Of a stretch of 64,000 nucleotides of DNA, positions 62,267 to 64,000 are shown one piece after another. This DNA comes from Rothia mucilaginosa (GTDB lineage Bacteria; Actinomycetota; Actinomycetes; Actinomycetales; Micrococcaceae), in the NCBI RefSeq assembly GCF_019334805.1, contig NZ_CP079822.1, forward strand, positions 1,426,001 through 1,490,000, read 5' to 3'. The notes below the pieces were generated by a model. That model did no database searches and had not been told where the DNA came from. It was given only the letters and a program-made list of their open reading frames with translations. How positions within the stretch are numbered: position 1 is the stretch's first letter; each line of letters starts with the position of its first letter. The position numbers and the translations under genes are program-made.

Positions 62267-62907
62267 CTGGTTCTCCTGATGTAGGTGGTATGCGGACTGT
62301 GTGATGTGTACTGGTGTTTCCGTCTGTAGGTGCGCGAGGTGCGTATAGGGTTTTTACGGGGCAGTAAAAGAGGCCTTTTTGGGCGCGCTGAAGTAATGAA
62401 TGGGGTGAGGGAATAGCGTTTCTTTGACCCTTTTTCGTACCGAAAGAACTCTTTTTTGGACGGTGTGCAACGTACATTTCTAAGGTATCACTTCAAGGTG
62501 AACTTGAGGGATTTTTGAGGTGCTTTTCACGGGTTAATGTGCAGAAAATCAACCTCTGGAGGCTGAATAGTGCCCAATGGTTGAGGGTTTATGTAAGTAA
62601 AGCTTGAGGGTTGGAGTATACGAGGCAGGATATGCGGCACCTCTTGCTGACAGGGGAGAGAAATAAATGTTTTAACACTGTGGTGTAAGCACTAGAATGC
62701 ATTAAAAATGCAGTTGATAGCAAAAAATAAAAATAGCCTGAAATACGCGTGAAAATAAATAAAAAGCTGGCATCAAACACACGGGACAACGCGCACCGCC
62801 GGTAGACACACACAGACCGGGGCGGCCACCGCATGGGTGACCGCCCCGGTCTATAGAATCATCAGCACCAGCAAGCTGGCGCTCGCTACCTACTGGAGAA
62901 AGCGTCC
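62267..62907. other. 641-bp region between subtilase 3 and purM
   Basis: It is AT-rich (62460-62770) and probably holds the subtilase 3 promoter. A small TCAAG-N5-CTTGA repeat lies at 62493-62507 and a purM terminator at 62814-62852. Small ORFs (62205-62477, 62589-62834) have no ribosome sites or family features and were rejected. Confidence 0.55.
62814..62852 (-). terminator. Hairpin downstream of purM
   Basis: AGACCGGGGCGGCCACC pairs with GGTGACCGCCCCGGTCT around GCATG (one mismatch). It lies 56 bp after the purM stop on the minus strand. Confidence 0.75.
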
Positions 62908-64000
62908 TTAGGAAGCGTAGGAGCCCAGCAGGCGAACCGCGCCGCCGTCCACGCCCTTAGCGCCCTGAATGTAGTCCGCGCTGTTTGCCTCGGGCTCACC
63001 GGCGGCAACAACATCACCCATAATCCAGGAGGGGATACCGCGGTCGTTCAGACGCTTGGTAGCAGCCTCAGCCACGGAGGGGTCAACGATAGCGATCATG
63101 CCCACACCCAGGTTCAGGGTGCGCTCCAGGTCGGCCAGAGGCACGTTGCCCAGCGAACCGATCAGGGAGAAGATCGCAGGAATCTGCCAGGTGGAGCGGT
63201 CCACGCGACCCTCCAAGCCCTGAGGCAGAACGCGAGCCAGGTTAGCGGCCAGGCCGCCGCCGGTCACGTGGGAGAAGCCGCGCACACCACTGCCGGTGGT
63301 GCCGTCTTCGCCGTTGACGGGGAATGCAGCCGCCAAATCCAGGCAGTCTGCCGCGTACACGCGGGTGGGTTCGAGCAGCTCTTCACCGATGGTGCGGCCC
63401 AGCTCGTCCACCTGGCGCTCCAGACCCCAGCCGGCAACGTTCAGGACCTTGCGGACCAGGGAGTAGCCGTTGGAGTGAATACCGGAGGATGCCATAGCAA
63501 TCAGCACGTCGCCCTCACGTACGCGCTCGGGACCGAGCAGCTCGTCAGCCTCGACCAGACCGGTTGCTGCGCCCGCAACGTCGTACTCGTCTTCTGCGAG
63601 CAGGCCGGGGTGCTCAGCGGTTTCGCCGCCAACCAGGGCGGTACCAGCCTGTGCACATGCGCCAGCGATACCGCGCACAATGTCAGCGATACGTTCGGGA
63701 ACGACCTTGCCAGTGGCAATGTAGTCGGTCATGAACAGCGGCTTCGCACCGCAGACCACGATGTCGTCCACGACCATGCCGACCAGGTCGTAACCGATGG
63801 TGTCGTGAATATCGAGTGCCTGCGCGATAGCGACCTTGGTACCCACACCGTCGGTGGAGGTAGCCAGGTAGGGCTTGCGGTACTTGACGAGCTCGGAGAC
63901 GTCGTACAGGCCCGCGAAGCCGCCCACGCCACCAACGACGGAGGAGTTGTGGGTCGCCTTGATAGCGCCCTTCATCAGCTCAACGGCGCGATCGCCAGCC
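62908..64000 (-). CDS. purM: Phosphoribosylformylglycinamidine cyclo-ligase (AIR synthetase), N-terminus missing
   Basis: The enzyme closes the imidazole ring of AIR in purine synthesis using ATP. The frame runs past the window edge (AGDRAVELMKGAIKATH), so only a short N-terminal part is missing; Met at 63975 is internal. Motifs are TDGVGTKVAIAQ, DLVGMVVDDIVVCGAKPLF, ALVGGETAEHPG, SSGIHSNGYSLVRKVL and GFSHVTGGGLAANLARVLP. Its usual partner purF would lie beyond the edge. No fault is seen in the visible part. Confidence 0.96.
   Translation of the reverse strand, partial: AGDRAVELMKGAIKATHNSSVVGGVGGFAGLYDVSELVKYRKPYLATSTDGVGTKVAIAQALDIHDTIGYDLVGMVVDDIVVCGAKPLFMTDYIATGKVVPERIADIVRGIAGACAQAGTALVGGETAEHPGLLAEDEYDVAGAATGLVEADELLGPERVREGDVLIAMASSGIHSNGYSLVRKVLNVAGWGLERQVDELGRTIGEELLEPTRVYAADCLDLAAAFPVNGEDGTTGSGVRGFSHVTGGGLAANLARVLPQGLEGRVDRSTWQIPAIFSLIGSLGNVPLADLERTLNLGVGMIAIVDPSVAEAATKRLNDRGIPSWIMGDVVAAGEPEANSADYIQGAKGVDGGAVRLLGSYAS

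Overview
The window is chromosomal DNA from a high-GC Gram-positive bacterium, almost certainly an oral Micrococcaceae of the genus Rothia (R. mucilaginosa or a close relative). The actinobacterial markers are DUF3263, DUF3027 and DUF3073 proteins, a true DtxR/IdeR regulator, a DUF4031-HD protein, a PcrA helicase with a C-terminal RNAP-binding domain, an HspR-type HAIR operator before clpB, and a c-di-AMP (ydaO-type) riboswitch before an NlpC/P60 hydrolase. The genus call rests on recalled knowledge of oral Rothia (catecholate siderophore, clustered subtilisins) and was not tested by a search.

Layout. 1-10.4 kb: the end of ptsI, ptsH, a ThrE-type exporter, ung, DUF3263 and LytR_C genes, a solitary groL, rlmC and one AT-rich orphan membrane gene. 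10.5-15.3 kb: a DinB-like protein, an Rrf2 regulator with a clear operator, a quinone-oxidoreductase-like enzyme, an alpha/beta hydrolase and an RclA/hypothiocyanite-reductase-like flavoenzyme, together a redox-stress block. 15.4-19.4 kb: 2,3-dihydroxybenzoate genes (isochorismatase, dehydrogenase, isochorismate synthase) and a phosphopantetheinyl transferase, preceded by a candidate DtxR box. 19.5-29 kb: RNase HI with a long C-terminal extension, an orphan WXG100 protein, a two-component system, DUF3027, ideR, the riboswitch-controlled NlpC/P60 gene and the DUF4031-HD protein.

29-44 kb: tRNA-Arg(CCU), pcrA, sucCD, a Tat-exported protein of unknown role, a ferritin-like/VIT iron transporter, dps, a HAD phosphatase, an NAD(P)-binding protein, clpB and a sirtuin. 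44-54 kb is a cell-surface region: two tandem Excalibur-domain proteins with LAxTG sorting signals, then DUF4956, a VTC-type polyphosphate polymerase, a Cthe_2159-like carbohydrate-binding lipoprotein, DUF3073, a phosphodiester glycosidase and a GT2-GtrA fusion. 54.4-55.9 kb is an intact IS3-family element sitting in the loop of a former terminator. 56-62.3 kb holds three secreted S8 subtilases. The window ends in purM.

Three themes link genes across the window. Iron: ideR, the siderophore genes, dps and the VIT transporter. Oral oxidative stress: Rrf2, the RclA-like enzyme, dps, clpB and groL. Surface and secretion: sortase substrates, the VTC/DUF4956 locus, the NlpC/P60 hydrolase and the subtilases. 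Two structural habits recur: short tandem duplications of about 9-25 bp in intergenic DNA, often touching a stop codon, and start codons about 6 nt after a -10 box, which suggests leaderless mRNAs.
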